Positions 6,101-14,000 of a DNA stretch of 64,000 nucleotides are shown piece after piece. Origin of the DNA: Candidatus Babelota bacterium (GTDB lineage Bacteria; Babelota; Babeliae; Babelales; Vermiphilaceae); NCBI GenBank assembly GCA_018266085.1, contig JAFEAZ010000029.1:53230-117229 (forward strand), written 5' to 3'. A program made the translations under genes and the position numbers. Under the pieces are notes generated by a model, which saw nothing but the letters and a program-made list of their open reading frames with translations, made no database searches and was not told the origin of the DNA. Numbering within the stretch: the first letter of the stretch is position 1; every line of letters begins with the position of its first letter.

Positions 6101-8884
6101 TTATCCCGTATAGCGAAATTTTATCTTATCTTTATTATGTTTATTTTGAATTTCTAGCGTAGGGTAGCCATCACCTGAACTGTTAATTCTTACATTGATC
6201 TCTCTGCCATCTGGTAATTGCCCTAGTTTGCCTGTGTTGCCTTTTGGAATGTCTCGTACATTTTGTGGATTTAAAGAATAAAAATCTTTTACGGCTTCCA
6301 TATAGCCACCGCGTCTTTTATATTGTATAGCAGGGCCTTTTCTTGGCTCTACTTTTTCTGATTCATTAATCAGCTCTTCGACTGTTTTTGTTTGCGTATT
6401 GGAAGTAGCACTTTCTATAACAGTATCAATTTCAAATTTTTCTGGGACTGTAATGCTATTTGATGCCTTATGCTTATCGGTTATCTTATCTGACGGCCTA
6501 TCTTCTTTTTCGACATAATGGCCACTTTCAATATCTGCCTGATTTTCTTCATCTCCATCATTTAAGTTTCCGTCGTTGCACGATGGATCATCATCAAATC
6601 CAAAGTCTGGTAAAGTTTGTCCTGCAAATCCGCATGGTTGTGGGTCTGGTATAGCGTCAGGATTATCGATTAAGTCTCGCATTTTCTCTTTTTCGATACG
6701 ATCTTGATATCCATCACTTGGGCAATGAGATATGCTCGGTTGTACATCTCCTATGCCTGGTAAGCACTCACTATCAGGAAGTGATATATTTTCTTGATTG
6801 CCTGTGCCACATATCCCTAATGTCTTTTCATCATCTGTTAGATTATGTATGTGAGCATACAATGATTGTGCTTGTTCGATATATTGAGCAGAGTGCTCTT
6901 TATGATCTGCAGCAACAGCATATTGAATACATTCTGTAGCCTCAGCACATTCGCTCTTAATCTGCTCATCAGCACATATTCGCTCTGCGTATACCAGGTG
7001 ATTCAGGAGCAGGCGTGTCTGTGTATGTTCTTCTTCCAAAATTGCTGTTGGCATTTGTAACGACTGAGCGCGGTCGTACTCAGTAAAATCTTTTATAATG
7101 CCGTTTGGTAAGAAGAATGCTTGCATCAACACGTGCCGCGCTTTTGGTGCCAGTTTCTGATAGCTCACGAGCTCATGAATCTTGTCAATACGCTCTGGTA
7201 TGGTGCCGCAATCTACCAGCGCATAGAGTGCTTGATGTACCATTGGATCGGCTGAAGTTGGAATATTCCACGCCTTGTGCAAAGCATTTTTATAGCGATT
7301 ACGCAAAAGCAGTGCATTATTAAAACTGGCAAGCGCTTGCGGATTATTATACAGCTGCGTCCGGTCATGGTCTGAAAGAGCCGTAAACAAAGGATCTCTT
7401 TGAGTAACCGGAAGGTTGAAATGGATGATGCCATACTGATCTTTTAGTAAGGCTTCTTGTTGTGCAACACAGGTATTGTACGCGGTGCGTATCTGCTTAT
7501 ACACAATCTGGACACCATGTTTGCTGCTGCTGTTTTTTATTAACTCGACTTGGTGCATGTCTCCTGATGAAAAAGCAGCCAACATATTTTTATAACATTG
7601 GTTGGTGCGATTATTGCGTAGTGCGTTCAGGTCTACTTTCTTTTTCTTAATAAGCGCAGAAGGGCATGAAGATCGTGCATGTTCACAGGATTGTTCAAAC
7701 AATGGCGCAACTTTTTTGTGACGAGTAACATATTTTTTAATAATGGTGTGAGCGGCAGTCATATCAGAAAGTCTGTCAGTGCATACACTGCCATCGGTGT
7801 GTGCATAGCGAGCATATATCTGCCTTTGCACATCGTACAGCTGATCGCCAAAGGTGCTAAACTCAATGCGAAAATCACCAAGATGGATTAATGCTGCGAT
7901 GCGCTCAAGCAGTGTGCCGTAGATGAGACGGTGAGCATTGTTTAAAAAGCCACAGAGTTCATTCGCTACAGCTGCGCGCGCATAAGGGTCGCATTGTATT
8001 TGTATCTGCTCATTCAGTCGATTCTCTGCAATGTCATTAGCAAGGCTGTGGGTATGTTGTTGTCGTGATGGGCCGAGGTAACAATAAAATTGTGAGTTGG
8101 GCGCTCGATAGGTAACGCCACCGTTTGGATCGACTTCGCGCATATAGCCTAGGTTCGATGCATGCAATTCTGTATGATTGTAGGCATCTGCTTGCGCAGA
8201 TCGTATCGCCTCAGCGCTTGCGTGTTCAACGTGTTTGCGCCAATCGACGGCAACATGATGCACTAATTCTTGTGAGGCAATCTTCTCTGCCTCTGGAATC
8301 GCAGCATAAGTAGCTTGGACTACCTGTTCCTGCGTGACGTGTGATACAACGGCACGTGCTTTATCGGCAACACGCTCTATTTTTTTGATGGAGGCTGGTG
8401 ATGTCCGCACGAGAGGCACAGGCCTGACAGGAGTTTCATGCACATGCGACGATACGTGCGATGGGTTACTTAGAGCAGATGAAGGATTATCGGTATTTGT
8501 ATAACAAGCTTTACTAAGGTGCGAGCACTGGATTCCCGTTTTCACGGGAATGACCCGATAAGTTTGTGTATCATACTTAACAATGCTTGGCGCGTGAGTG
8601 ATCCGGTCAACTTCTTGCCTGTCAGGCACGACTTGCCGAGGCAGAACCCCAAGATCAGAAAAATCTGATTGTAACAGGCGATCAACGGCGGAGTTGTTAG
8701 AATTGGTGCACGCACGCCAGAGCATTGAGCAGCCAAGCGTCAGCGCATAGAGCGCCTCTTGCGTGATGACAACTGCGCCAAGAGCAAAAGGGTGTGTTTT
8801 GGTAACCCAGCCTTTTTCCACAATGGACAAGCAGAGACAGACTAGAATAATCTTCGCGGCTCGTGACTTTTTGAGATGAAGCAT
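6101..8884 (-). CDS. Exported polymorphic toxin, C-terminal nuclease-like tip
   Basis: 927 aa from the ATG at 8884, chosen because GGAAGG sits 7-12 bases upstream; an in-frame TTG at 8974 would add 30 residues. The N-terminus is basic then hydrophobic (KIILVCLCLSIVEKG), a signal or anchor. A Pro/Ser/His-rich stretch (~80-150), a long helical Cys-containing middle (~150-680), and an acidic low-complexity linker (~700-840) follow. The last ~80 residues form a compact separate module: GGYMEAVKDFYSLNP, GKLGQLPDGREINVR, GYPTLEIQ, IKFRY. That tip pattern recurs in polymorphic toxins and, with the immunity genes just downstream, suggests an RNase-like toxin; I cannot name the family. Near residues 109-118 a palindromic repeat is translated as VIPVKTGIQ. 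Confidence 0.78.
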   Translation of the reverse strand: MLHLKKSRAAKIILVCLCLSIVEKGWVTKTHPFALGAVVITQEALYALTLGCSMLWRACTNSNNSAVDRLLQSDFSDLGVLPRQVVPDRQEVDRITHAPSIVKYDTQTYRVIPVKTGIQCSHLSKACYTNTDNPSSALSNPSHVSSHVHETPVRPVPLVRTSPASIKKIERVADKARAVVSHVTQEQVVQATYAAIPEAEKIASQELVHHVAVDWRKHVEHASAEAIRSAQADAYNHTELHASNLGYMREVDPNGGVTYRAPNSQFYCYLGPSRQQHTHSLANDIAENRLNEQIQIQCDPYARAAVANELCGFLNNAHRLIYGTLLERIAALIHLGDFRIEFSTFGDQLYDVQRQIYARYAHTDGSVCTDRLSDMTAAHTIIKKYVTRHKKVAPLFEQSCEHARSSCPSALIKKKKVDLNALRNNRTNQCYKNMLAAFSSGDMHQVELIKNSSSKHGVQIVYKQIRTAYNTCVAQQEALLKDQYGIIHFNLPVTQRDPLFTALSDHDRTQLYNNPQALASFNNALLLRNRYKNALHKAWNIPTSADPMVHQALYALVDCGTIPERIDKIHELVSYQKLAPKARHVLMQAFFLPNGIIKDFTEYDRAQSLQMPTAILEEEHTQTRLLLNHLVYAERICADEQIKSECAEATECIQYAVAADHKEHSAQYIEQAQSLYAHIHNLTDDEKTLGICGTGNQENISLPDSECLPGIGDVQPSISHCPSDGYQDRIEKEKMRDLIDNPDAIPDPQPCGFAGQTLPDFGFDDDPSCNDGNLNDGDEENQADIESGHYVEKEDRPSDKITDKHKASNSITVPEKFEIDTVIESATSNTQTKTVEELINESEKVEPRKGPAIQYKRRGGYMEAVKDFYSLNPQNVRDIPKGNTGKLGQLPDGREINVRINSSGDGYPTLEIQNKHNKDKIKFRYTG
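8529..8558 (-). repeat. Dispersed palindromic repeat inserted in frame in the toxin gene
   Basis: ATTCCCGT-TTTC-ACGGGAAT forms a perfect 8-bp hairpin. It is read through in frame as R-VIPVKTGIQ, a peptide commonly produced when this widespread repeat type lies inside coding sequence. Related, mostly intergenic copies occur at 33353-33380, 47335-47374, 59121-59210 and 59262-59287. Confidence 0.7.
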
Positions 8885-9076
8885 AGACACCTTCCAATAG
8901 TGATAGCTGTTGGTAGGCAATCTACGTAATTTTAAAAGGAATGTAAAAAGTGAGTGCGCCGACGAAATGCACAATTGGCAACGGTAAGCAACGATAAGCC
9001 TTATTGCGTGTTCAGAGACTCTCTTGTATGCTCATGCAACCGACTCAACTGTTGCACTAAATTTGGAGTTTTTCGT

Positions 9077-9796
9077 ATGAGTCCTATACAATTACGTGCA
9101 TCCCATATGCTGCGATCTCTTTTGAAAAAGAGCCGCGTTCTGTCATGCTTGCTGGTAATGATGGGCTGTCATCTAGAGCCAACAGCACGAGCAGATGAAG
9201 CGTCACAGGAGAAAAGTATGAAAACAGAGCCAATGAAGATCGCACTTATTGTCGGCAGTGTACGTCCGACCGGTACCGCTGACAAAATCGTCAATAATCT
9301 TAAGCGCGTGCTGGATGCGCGAACCGATATACAAACAGAGCTCCTTTTTGTGCGTGATTATGCTTTACCTTTTTATACCGACATCATACCTCCTGCCGAG
9401 CGGACAGAGCCGATTGCCGATCCAGTGCTTAAAAAATGGTCCGATGCTGTGCAACGTGCCGACGGGTATATTATCGTAAGTCCCGAATATAACGCAGGGT
9501 ATCCAGCATCGTTGAAAAATGCTTTAGATTCTCTCTACAAAGAATGGAACTATAAACCGGTTGCTTTTGTTGGGTATTCAGGTGGGCCATCGGGAGGCAC
9601 TTCAAGCATTGCGCAGCTACACCAAGTGGCACAGGCGCTGAAATTGATACCAATCGCTGTTGATGTTAAGATTCCGCAATCGTGGAAGGCATTTACCAGC
9701 ACGGGTGATTTAGGTATCTTCCCAACGGTGCAACAGGAGCTGAACCATGTTGTAGATCTGCTACTTGTGGCACATCATGCGCCACAAAGCAGGTGA
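9077..9796 (+). CDS. NAD(P)H-dependent FMN reductase family protein, possibly exported
   Basis: The enzyme domain begins at MKIALIVGSVRPTGTADKI and has the flavodoxin-like NADPH-dependent FMN/quinone reductase features: the phosphate loop GSVRPTGTADK, VSPEYNAGYPASLKNALD, and GYSGGPSGGTSS. The family reduces FMN, quinones or chromate in the cytosol. From the ATG at 9077 (TGGAG upstream) the protein gains a hydrophobic leader with a lipobox-like LVMMGC, implying an exported lipoprotein. However, an in-frame ATG at 9218 has a better Shine-Dalgarno (AGGAGA, 5-nt spacing) and would give a normal 192-aa cytosolic enzyme. The two starts may both be used. The 3' end overlaps the convergent brnQ gene by 22 bp. 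Confidence 0.82.
   Translation: MSPIQLRASHMLRSLLKKSRVLSCLLVMMGCHLEPTARADEASQEKSMKTEPMKIALIVGSVRPTGTADKIVNNLKRVLDARTDIQTELLFVRDYALPFYTDIIPPAERTEPIADPVLKKWSDAVQRADGYIIVSPEYNAGYPASLKNALDSLYKEWNYKPVAFVGYSGGPSGGTSSIAQLHQVAQALKLIPIAVDVKIPQSWKAFTSTGDLGIFPTVQQELNHVVDLLLVAHHAPQSR
9207..9220 (+). promoter_or_regulatory. Internal ribosome binding site and second start of the FMN reductase
   Basis: AGGAGA at 9207-9212, five bases, then ATG at 9218-9220, in frame with the longer reading frame from 9077. It is stronger than the site at 9077 and sits exactly between the putative lipoprotein leader and the enzyme domain. Confidence 0.5.
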
Positions 9797-10950
9797 TTAA
9801 ATTCCCACATGAGTGATGCCAACAGTGTTGCGTAAAAAGGTAACTTAACCCATTGAAAGCTACACAGTTTGTAGAGCGTGTTGACAATAACGAGTGCAAT
9901 AATGGCAGGATAGGTAATTCTTAAAAATGGAATGAGCAATTCCATGATCCCGCTAAATTTTAACATGGAGACCGGTACGGTAATTAGCAAAGTGATTATC
10001 AATGCGTTCGTGTAGCTGATCTTATTACTCAATAACTCTTCTTGTGCAAAGGTTGCGCTAATAGCGGTCAGCGCAATGGCGGTGGTCAAACAGGCTACGA
10101 TAACGGCGCAGCATAAGATAATACCAAACGTATCGCCTAAAATATGGCGTGCAATGGTGATAAAAAGTTGTTGGTCGGGCACAGAGGCCAATAATGAGCT
10201 ATAGCCGGCGGTTACAAAACTCATACCAATATAGACGCTTGCCAGTAATGTAGCTCCTATAATACTTGCCTTGAACACATGGGCTGCGATCTGTTTGTGT
10301 GCATGGGATGCAGTGTGAGCAGATTTGCGCACCATTGCCAAAATAGAGGCAGAGAAAAAAAGTGCAGCACACAGATCAAGTGTTTTGTAGCCTTCAATAA
10401 AGCCATACGAGAACAGATTCAGATTACTCAGCGTACATGTGGGAGCCGATGGCGCACAGAACAAGCCTTTGATAATGATTGCAGCCAAGCAGGCCAACAG
10501 CAGCGGGCTTAGAAACCGTCCCAATAGATTAATAATCTCTTTTTCTTTGACCGTGCAGAGAAAAATAAGCACTGCTGCAATGATGCTAAAAAGTGGTAAG
10601 GAGATAGAAGGTGCGTAGGCACTTAAAGTTTCATGCGATAAGATGATGCAGCGTGGAACCACGCCTAATGGTCCCAGCAGTCCCAATATTGCCATCATTA
10701 GAACAAAACCAGGAAATTTACCTATGCGAGAAAAGAATGATTTGTAATCTCCATCAAAGAGAATAATCGCTATGAGGCCCAAAAAAGGAATGCCTACAGC
10801 AGAGATTAAAAAACCGGTAATGCCAAGCAGATTTTTATCGCAAGCAAGTTTGCCTACTACGAGAGAAAATATTAAATTGCCGGCACCAAAAAACATCGAA
10901 AACATTGCAAGGCCAGTCGCGGCAATAGGCGACTTTACCAGATATTTCAT
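9775..10950 (-). CDS. brnQ: Branched-chain amino acid:cation symporter, BrnQ family
   Basis: 391 aa with about 11-12 predicted membrane helices. The N-terminus (GLAMFSMFFGAGNLIFSLVVG) is the characteristic LIVCS/BrnQ signature; PLGVVPRCIILSHETL and SKAS-like polar breaks in helices also fit. The family imports leucine, isoleucine and valine with Na+ or H+, plausible for a bacterium dependent on host amino acids. It is somewhat shorter than the usual ~430 residues, mainly at the C-terminus. AGGACC precedes the ATG. The stop lies inside the 3' end of the convergent reductase gene. Confidence 0.88.
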   Translation of the reverse strand: MKYLVKSPIAATGLAMFSMFFGAGNLIFSLVVGKLACDKNLLGITGFLISAVGIPFLGLIAIILFDGDYKSFFSRIGKFPGFVLMMAILGLLGPLGVVPRCIILSHETLSAYAPSISLPLFSIIAAVLIFLCTVKEKEIINLLGRFLSPLLLACLAAIIIKGLFCAPSAPTCTLSNLNLFSYGFIEGYKTLDLCAALFFSASILAMVRKSAHTASHAHKQIAAHVFKASIIGATLLASVYIGMSFVTAGYSSLLASVPDQQLFITIARHILGDTFGIILCCAVIVACLTTAIALTAISATFAQEELLSNKISYTNALIITLLITVPVSMLKFSGIMELLIPFLRITYPAIIALVIVNTLYKLCSFQWVKLPFYATLLASLMWEFNHLLCGA

Positions 10951-11063
10951 AGAGGTCCTGTCGAAAAGAGAAATAAACTGTCTATATAATAATGAGCTCT
11001 TTACTCTACCCGAAAAAGGGTAAGATGGCCACAGGGGTGCACGAAAGGCTCATTAGCAAGAGA

Positions 11064-11588
11064 TTAGTTTCGCCAGTAATCGGTCTTGACGGGTCTGCTT
11101 GTGCGCGCGAGGCTCTTTTGGAGGCGATAGCGGGCTTTGGTTGTTTGGCATGAGATGACTGCGCGCGTTAAATTGGGCGTTAGAAGTATCGTGCTGTTAC
11201 CTAAATCATCCAATAAGAGTGGTTGTTGATGCGCCAACGCCTGTTGCCCCAGTGTACTCATGACGGTATTTGTCGTTGCGCGTTCAATGGCAGCGGGAGA
11301 CCCTTTTTGCAATGCTAAGAAATGGGCCGTTGCTTCAATAATAGCAGGGTGATAGTCGCGCGATTGCAGCTCGCCACTCTTGTTGAGGCAATGTTTGAGC
11401 ACTGACTCTTTGGGCAGGTACACAAGATCAGGGTTTGTACGAATGATGATCGTTTCTCCAAAATCTTCTTGATTGCTCCTGTTGCTCAACCCATAGGCTA
11501 ATGCCAAGATTTTTTTAAATCCGATTGCCATTGCCGGTGTTTGGAAGCTCAGCAAGAGAATGCATGAGCAGTATATTAAGCGATTCAT
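11064..11588 (-). CDS. Secreted protein of unknown function
   Basis: 174 aa with signal peptide MNRLIYCSCILLLSFQTPAMA. The mature region is not recognised; it is basic toward the C-terminus (ARYRLQKSLARTSR) and contains two cysteines. AAGGAAA lies upstream of the ATG. Its start overlaps the stop of a 25-codon upstream frame (ATGA), so translation is probably coupled to it. Confidence 0.65.
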   Translation of the reverse strand: MNRLIYCSCILLLSFQTPAMAIGFKKILALAYGLSNRSNQEDFGETIIIRTNPDLVYLPKESVLKHCLNKSGELQSRDYHPAIIEATAHFLALQKGSPAAIERATTNTVMSTLGQQALAHQQPLLLDDLGNSTILLTPNLTRAVISCQTTKARYRLQKSLARTSRPVKTDYWRN

Positions 11589-11662
11589 ACAAAGTTTCCT
11601 TTCTTTATGGCCAGACTAAGTGTTGATGCGCCAAGGCACATAATAAGAACTATACGATTCAT
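11585..11662 (-). CDS. 25-aa signal-peptide-like leader ORF
   Basis: ATG at 11662 with TTGGAGAT just upstream. It encodes MNRIVLIMCLGASTLSLA plus seven residues and stops in an ATGA overlap with the next gene. The sequence resembles the signal peptide of that gene (MNRLI...). It is either the stub of a deleted paralogue or a short coupled leader. Confidence 0.45.
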   Translation of the reverse strand: MNRIVLIMCLGASTLSLAIKKGNFV

Positions 11663-11823
11663 AGATGATCTCCAAGCTCAGTTTTTAATACTGTACACAA
11701 TATGAATACATTTTTTCAAGTAAGAGCAGGATGTGTGCAAAGAGTCGTACCCTGTTACTCTGGCGCGTGTAAGCAGCAGATCAAAGGTTTTTTTGTTATC
11801 TTTTAAAAATCATAGCATTTTAA

Positions 11824-12414
11824 CATGAAAAGTGTGACATCTTCACTATACTGCGGTCTAAATCAACAGTTTTTACCTTCAAAGAAATACTGCTTGCATC
11901 AGATGAAGCTAAGCTTCTGCTTTTAACAAGGCGCTTAAACTATTACATCAAAAAGGGAGAGCTGTACCATATTAGAAGAGGGTTGTATGCCAAGGATGAA
12001 AATTATGACAGATTAGAGCTAGCAACCAAGATATTTACTCCATCGTATGTAGGTTTTGAAACGGTTCTGGGGCAAGCAGGAATCGTATTCCAATATTACT
12101 CCACCATTTTTGTCGCAACGTATCAAACAAAAGAGATTGTATGTGACGGTCAAACCTACTCATTCAGAAAAATCAAAGATACAATTCTCACCAATAATGC
12201 AGGCATCGAAAATAAAGGCGCCTATTGCGTAGCAAGTAAAGAACGCGCATTTTTGGACGTACTGTATCTTAATAAGGACTATCATTTCGATAATTTAGCG
12301 CCATTGGATTTTGATAAAGTACTTGCTTTATTACCGATCTATAATAACCAACGAATGGCTAAAGTGGTTCATCTTTACTTTAAAGACTTTCACGCTGATA
12401 GGACATTGCTATGA
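11824..12414 (+). pseudogene. AbiEi-type antitoxin/regulator with damaged 5' end
   Basis: From residue VFTFKEILL on, the frame shows the AbiEi pattern: a winged-helix N-terminus (LLLLTRRLNYYIKKGELYHIRRGLYA), then ELATKIFTPSYVGFETVLGQAGIVFQ and a C-terminal part ending FKDFHADRTLL. AbiEi represses the abiE operon and counteracts AbiEii. The frame is open from 11824, but it has no ATG, GTG or TTG before the TTG at 11983, which is already inside the DNA-binding domain. An ATG at 11825 lies in another frame. The 5' end thus seems frameshifted or uses CTG. The stop overlaps the next gene (ATGA). Confidence 0.65.
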
Positions 12415-12593
12415 TGCTTGATGCTGCACATCATAAAACTATTCTCATTCGCATTTTAAAGGATATTTATACCGATACTACAATTGGGCAATTTTTAGGC
12501 TTTAAAGGTGGAACTGCTGCCTACTTATTCTATGACCTGAATCGTTTTTCTGTAGACTTAGATTTTGATTTGCTTGACGAAACAAATTTCTGA
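12411..12593 (+). pseudogene. Truncated AbiEii-type nucleotidyltransferase toxin
   Basis: 60 aa only, against roughly 200-300 for the family. It retains the N-terminal nucleotidyltransferase core: FKGGTAAYLFYDLNRFSVDLDFDLLD, with the G-G-T, the R-x-S and the D-x-D residues. It stops five residues later and the downstream sequence does not resume the domain in any frame. It is translationally coupled to the damaged antitoxin upstream. The pair is a dead type IV toxin-antitoxin locus. Confidence 0.7.
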
Positions 12594-12930
12594 AGCCAAA
12601 TATAATCAAGATATGCTCGCAAGGGAAGTTATTTGTCTCAAAAGACTGAATAAATCGCTCAATACGACGCTGATCACAGGATGCTTCGATTGTAAGCAAA
12701 AGGCACAATGATTATTGTTGTAAGTAGTCTGTGGTAATCAAAAAAGGAGAGAGTCCGAATGACCCTCTCCCCAGTAAGTAAGTGTATTCAACCAACCTTG
12801 TTAAGTAGTCTAATACCTTTTTTAAGCTACCTCATTGTAGAGTGCTAGCTGACAAAGAATATCTAATTAACTACTATTTATCAAGGTGCGTTAGTTAATA
12901 ATCACAGGATTCTTCGATTGCAGGTCAACG
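12594..12930. other. Gene-free scar with a 20-bp direct repeat
   Basis: No coding region is supported. A 20-bp sequence at 12673-12692 (ATCACAGGATGCTTCGATTG) recurs at 12901-12920 with one mismatch. The segment follows the cut-off toxin gene and looks like the residue of a deletion or excision. It also holds the minus-strand terminator at 12740-12770. Confidence 0.5.
12740..12770 (-). terminator. Rho-independent terminator for the 12931-13452 gene
   Basis: On the minus strand GGAGAGGGTC-ATTCG-GACTCTCTCC forms a hairpin with one mismatch and is followed by six T residues. It lies downstream of the minus-strand secreted gene. Confidence 0.7.
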
Positions 12931-13452
12931 TTACTCTACGGGAAAATTAAAATAGCTCGTATCAAGATGCGCAGGAAATGGCTCGTTTTTTAATGTAAAA
13001 TGCCACCATTCGTCAGGAATTGGTTTAAAACCATGAGCTACCATTGTTATTTCTTTTACTTTCTTTTGGAGTATAGTCCACATCGTAGATGGTTCACGGG
13101 ATTTCCAAAGCCGTTCTGCTTGTCGAAACGGTTCAGCATCGTTAGGTTCATGCAAAAACGGCTTAATAGGAACAGCTTGTGGCATAAGAGCACCCTGGGA
13201 GTTTGTACTATAACTTATATATTCTGACTTGAAAATATCACCATAATAAAAACGTTTTGAAGCAAAGTAGGTTGTGTTGGGATCCCACCAATATTGGTAG
13301 GTGATAGCAACATATTCAGGAGTTCGTTCTATAACGCGCATTATACGATCACGATGAGATCTGTTATACCGTGAATCACCTGCACGGATTATTGTCGAAA
13401 AGGAGCATGTAAAAATTACACACAAAATAGCTGCTCGTAGTGGGGGTATCAT
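12931..13452 (-). CDS. Secreted protein with a VanX-type C-terminal motif
   Basis: 173 aa, signal peptide (LRAAILCVIFTCSFSTIIRA). The last ~37 residues (GFKPIPDEWWHFTLKNEPFP and a final YFNFPVE) match the end of VanX/DdpX D-Ala-D-Ala dipeptidases, including the catalytic Glu and Zn-ligand His of EWWH. The remaining SxHxxGxAxD metal motif of the family is absent, and the N-terminal part resembles the neighbouring gene instead (TPEYVAITYQYW against PERTTVAYTYYQ). It looks like a dipeptidase tail joined to a different secreted domain. Catalysis is unlikely with a single Zn ligand. Confidence 0.6.
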   Translation of the reverse strand: MIPPLRAAILCVIFTCSFSTIIRAGDSRYNRSHRDRIMRVIERTPEYVAITYQYWWDPNTTYFASKRFYYGDIFKSEYISYSTNSQGALMPQAVPIKPFLHEPNDAEPFRQAERLWKSREPSTMWTILQKKVKEITMVAHGFKPIPDEWWHFTLKNEPFPAHLDTSYFNFPVE

Positions 13453-13485
13453 AAAAAATGCTCTGTCTCCGGTTGTTTGCTCAGT

Positions 13486-13914
13486 TTATTTCCAGTCTTG
13501 CGGTATCTGTTTATTATTTTCCAAGTACTTCCAGAAAAGATCGTAATATCCGAACCATCGCTCAGCATCCTTAAGATATACTGTCTTGCCAACCTGTTCT
13601 TCTTGTTCATCTCCTCGACGATCCTGCTCATATCCGATATACCATGCTGGGTTTGAGCTGTTATGAGGAGTGTTGCGATGCACAACCCTTAATACACATG
13701 ATCTCTGATAATAGGTGTATGCTACTGTTGTGCGCTCGGGAGTTACGAACCCGCTTGTGGGGTTACTATACTCAGGAACTATTTTTTCCTCGCGTCTTAA
13801 AGAACCGAGCTCAAGTATATGAGTTTTGCCGTTCGGCTGCAGCACGTGGTCGCTTGTCATAGTGGTCAACGTTGTTGCTGTCGATAGTGCGATACATAGA
13901 TATACTACGTGCAT
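13486..13914 (-). CDS. Secreted protein, paralogue of the downstream gene
   Basis: 142 aa from the ATG at 13914 (AAGGGATC upstream); an in-frame start at 13995 is less likely. The signal peptide is HVVYLCIALSTATTLTTMTS. Mature similarity to the next gene is in TVAYTYYQ and the AERWFGYYDLFWKYL segment, against AERLWKSREPSTMW. It lacks the VanX tail. Function is unknown. It lies 33 bp upstream of its relative, so they are probably co-transcribed. Confidence 0.6.
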   Translation of the reverse strand: MHVVYLCIALSTATTLTTMTSDHVLQPNGKTHILELGSLRREEKIVPEYSNPTSGFVTPERTTVAYTYYQRSCVLRVVHRNTPHNSSNPAWYIGYEQDRRGDEQEEQVGKTVYLKDAERWFGYYDLFWKYLENNKQIPQDWK

Positions 13915-14000
13915 GAAGATCCCTTGTTTATAGTGAGTTATGTCGCGCCCAGTATAAACAGAGGACGAGCTTATGATAAGACTCAATACCAGCATTGCTG

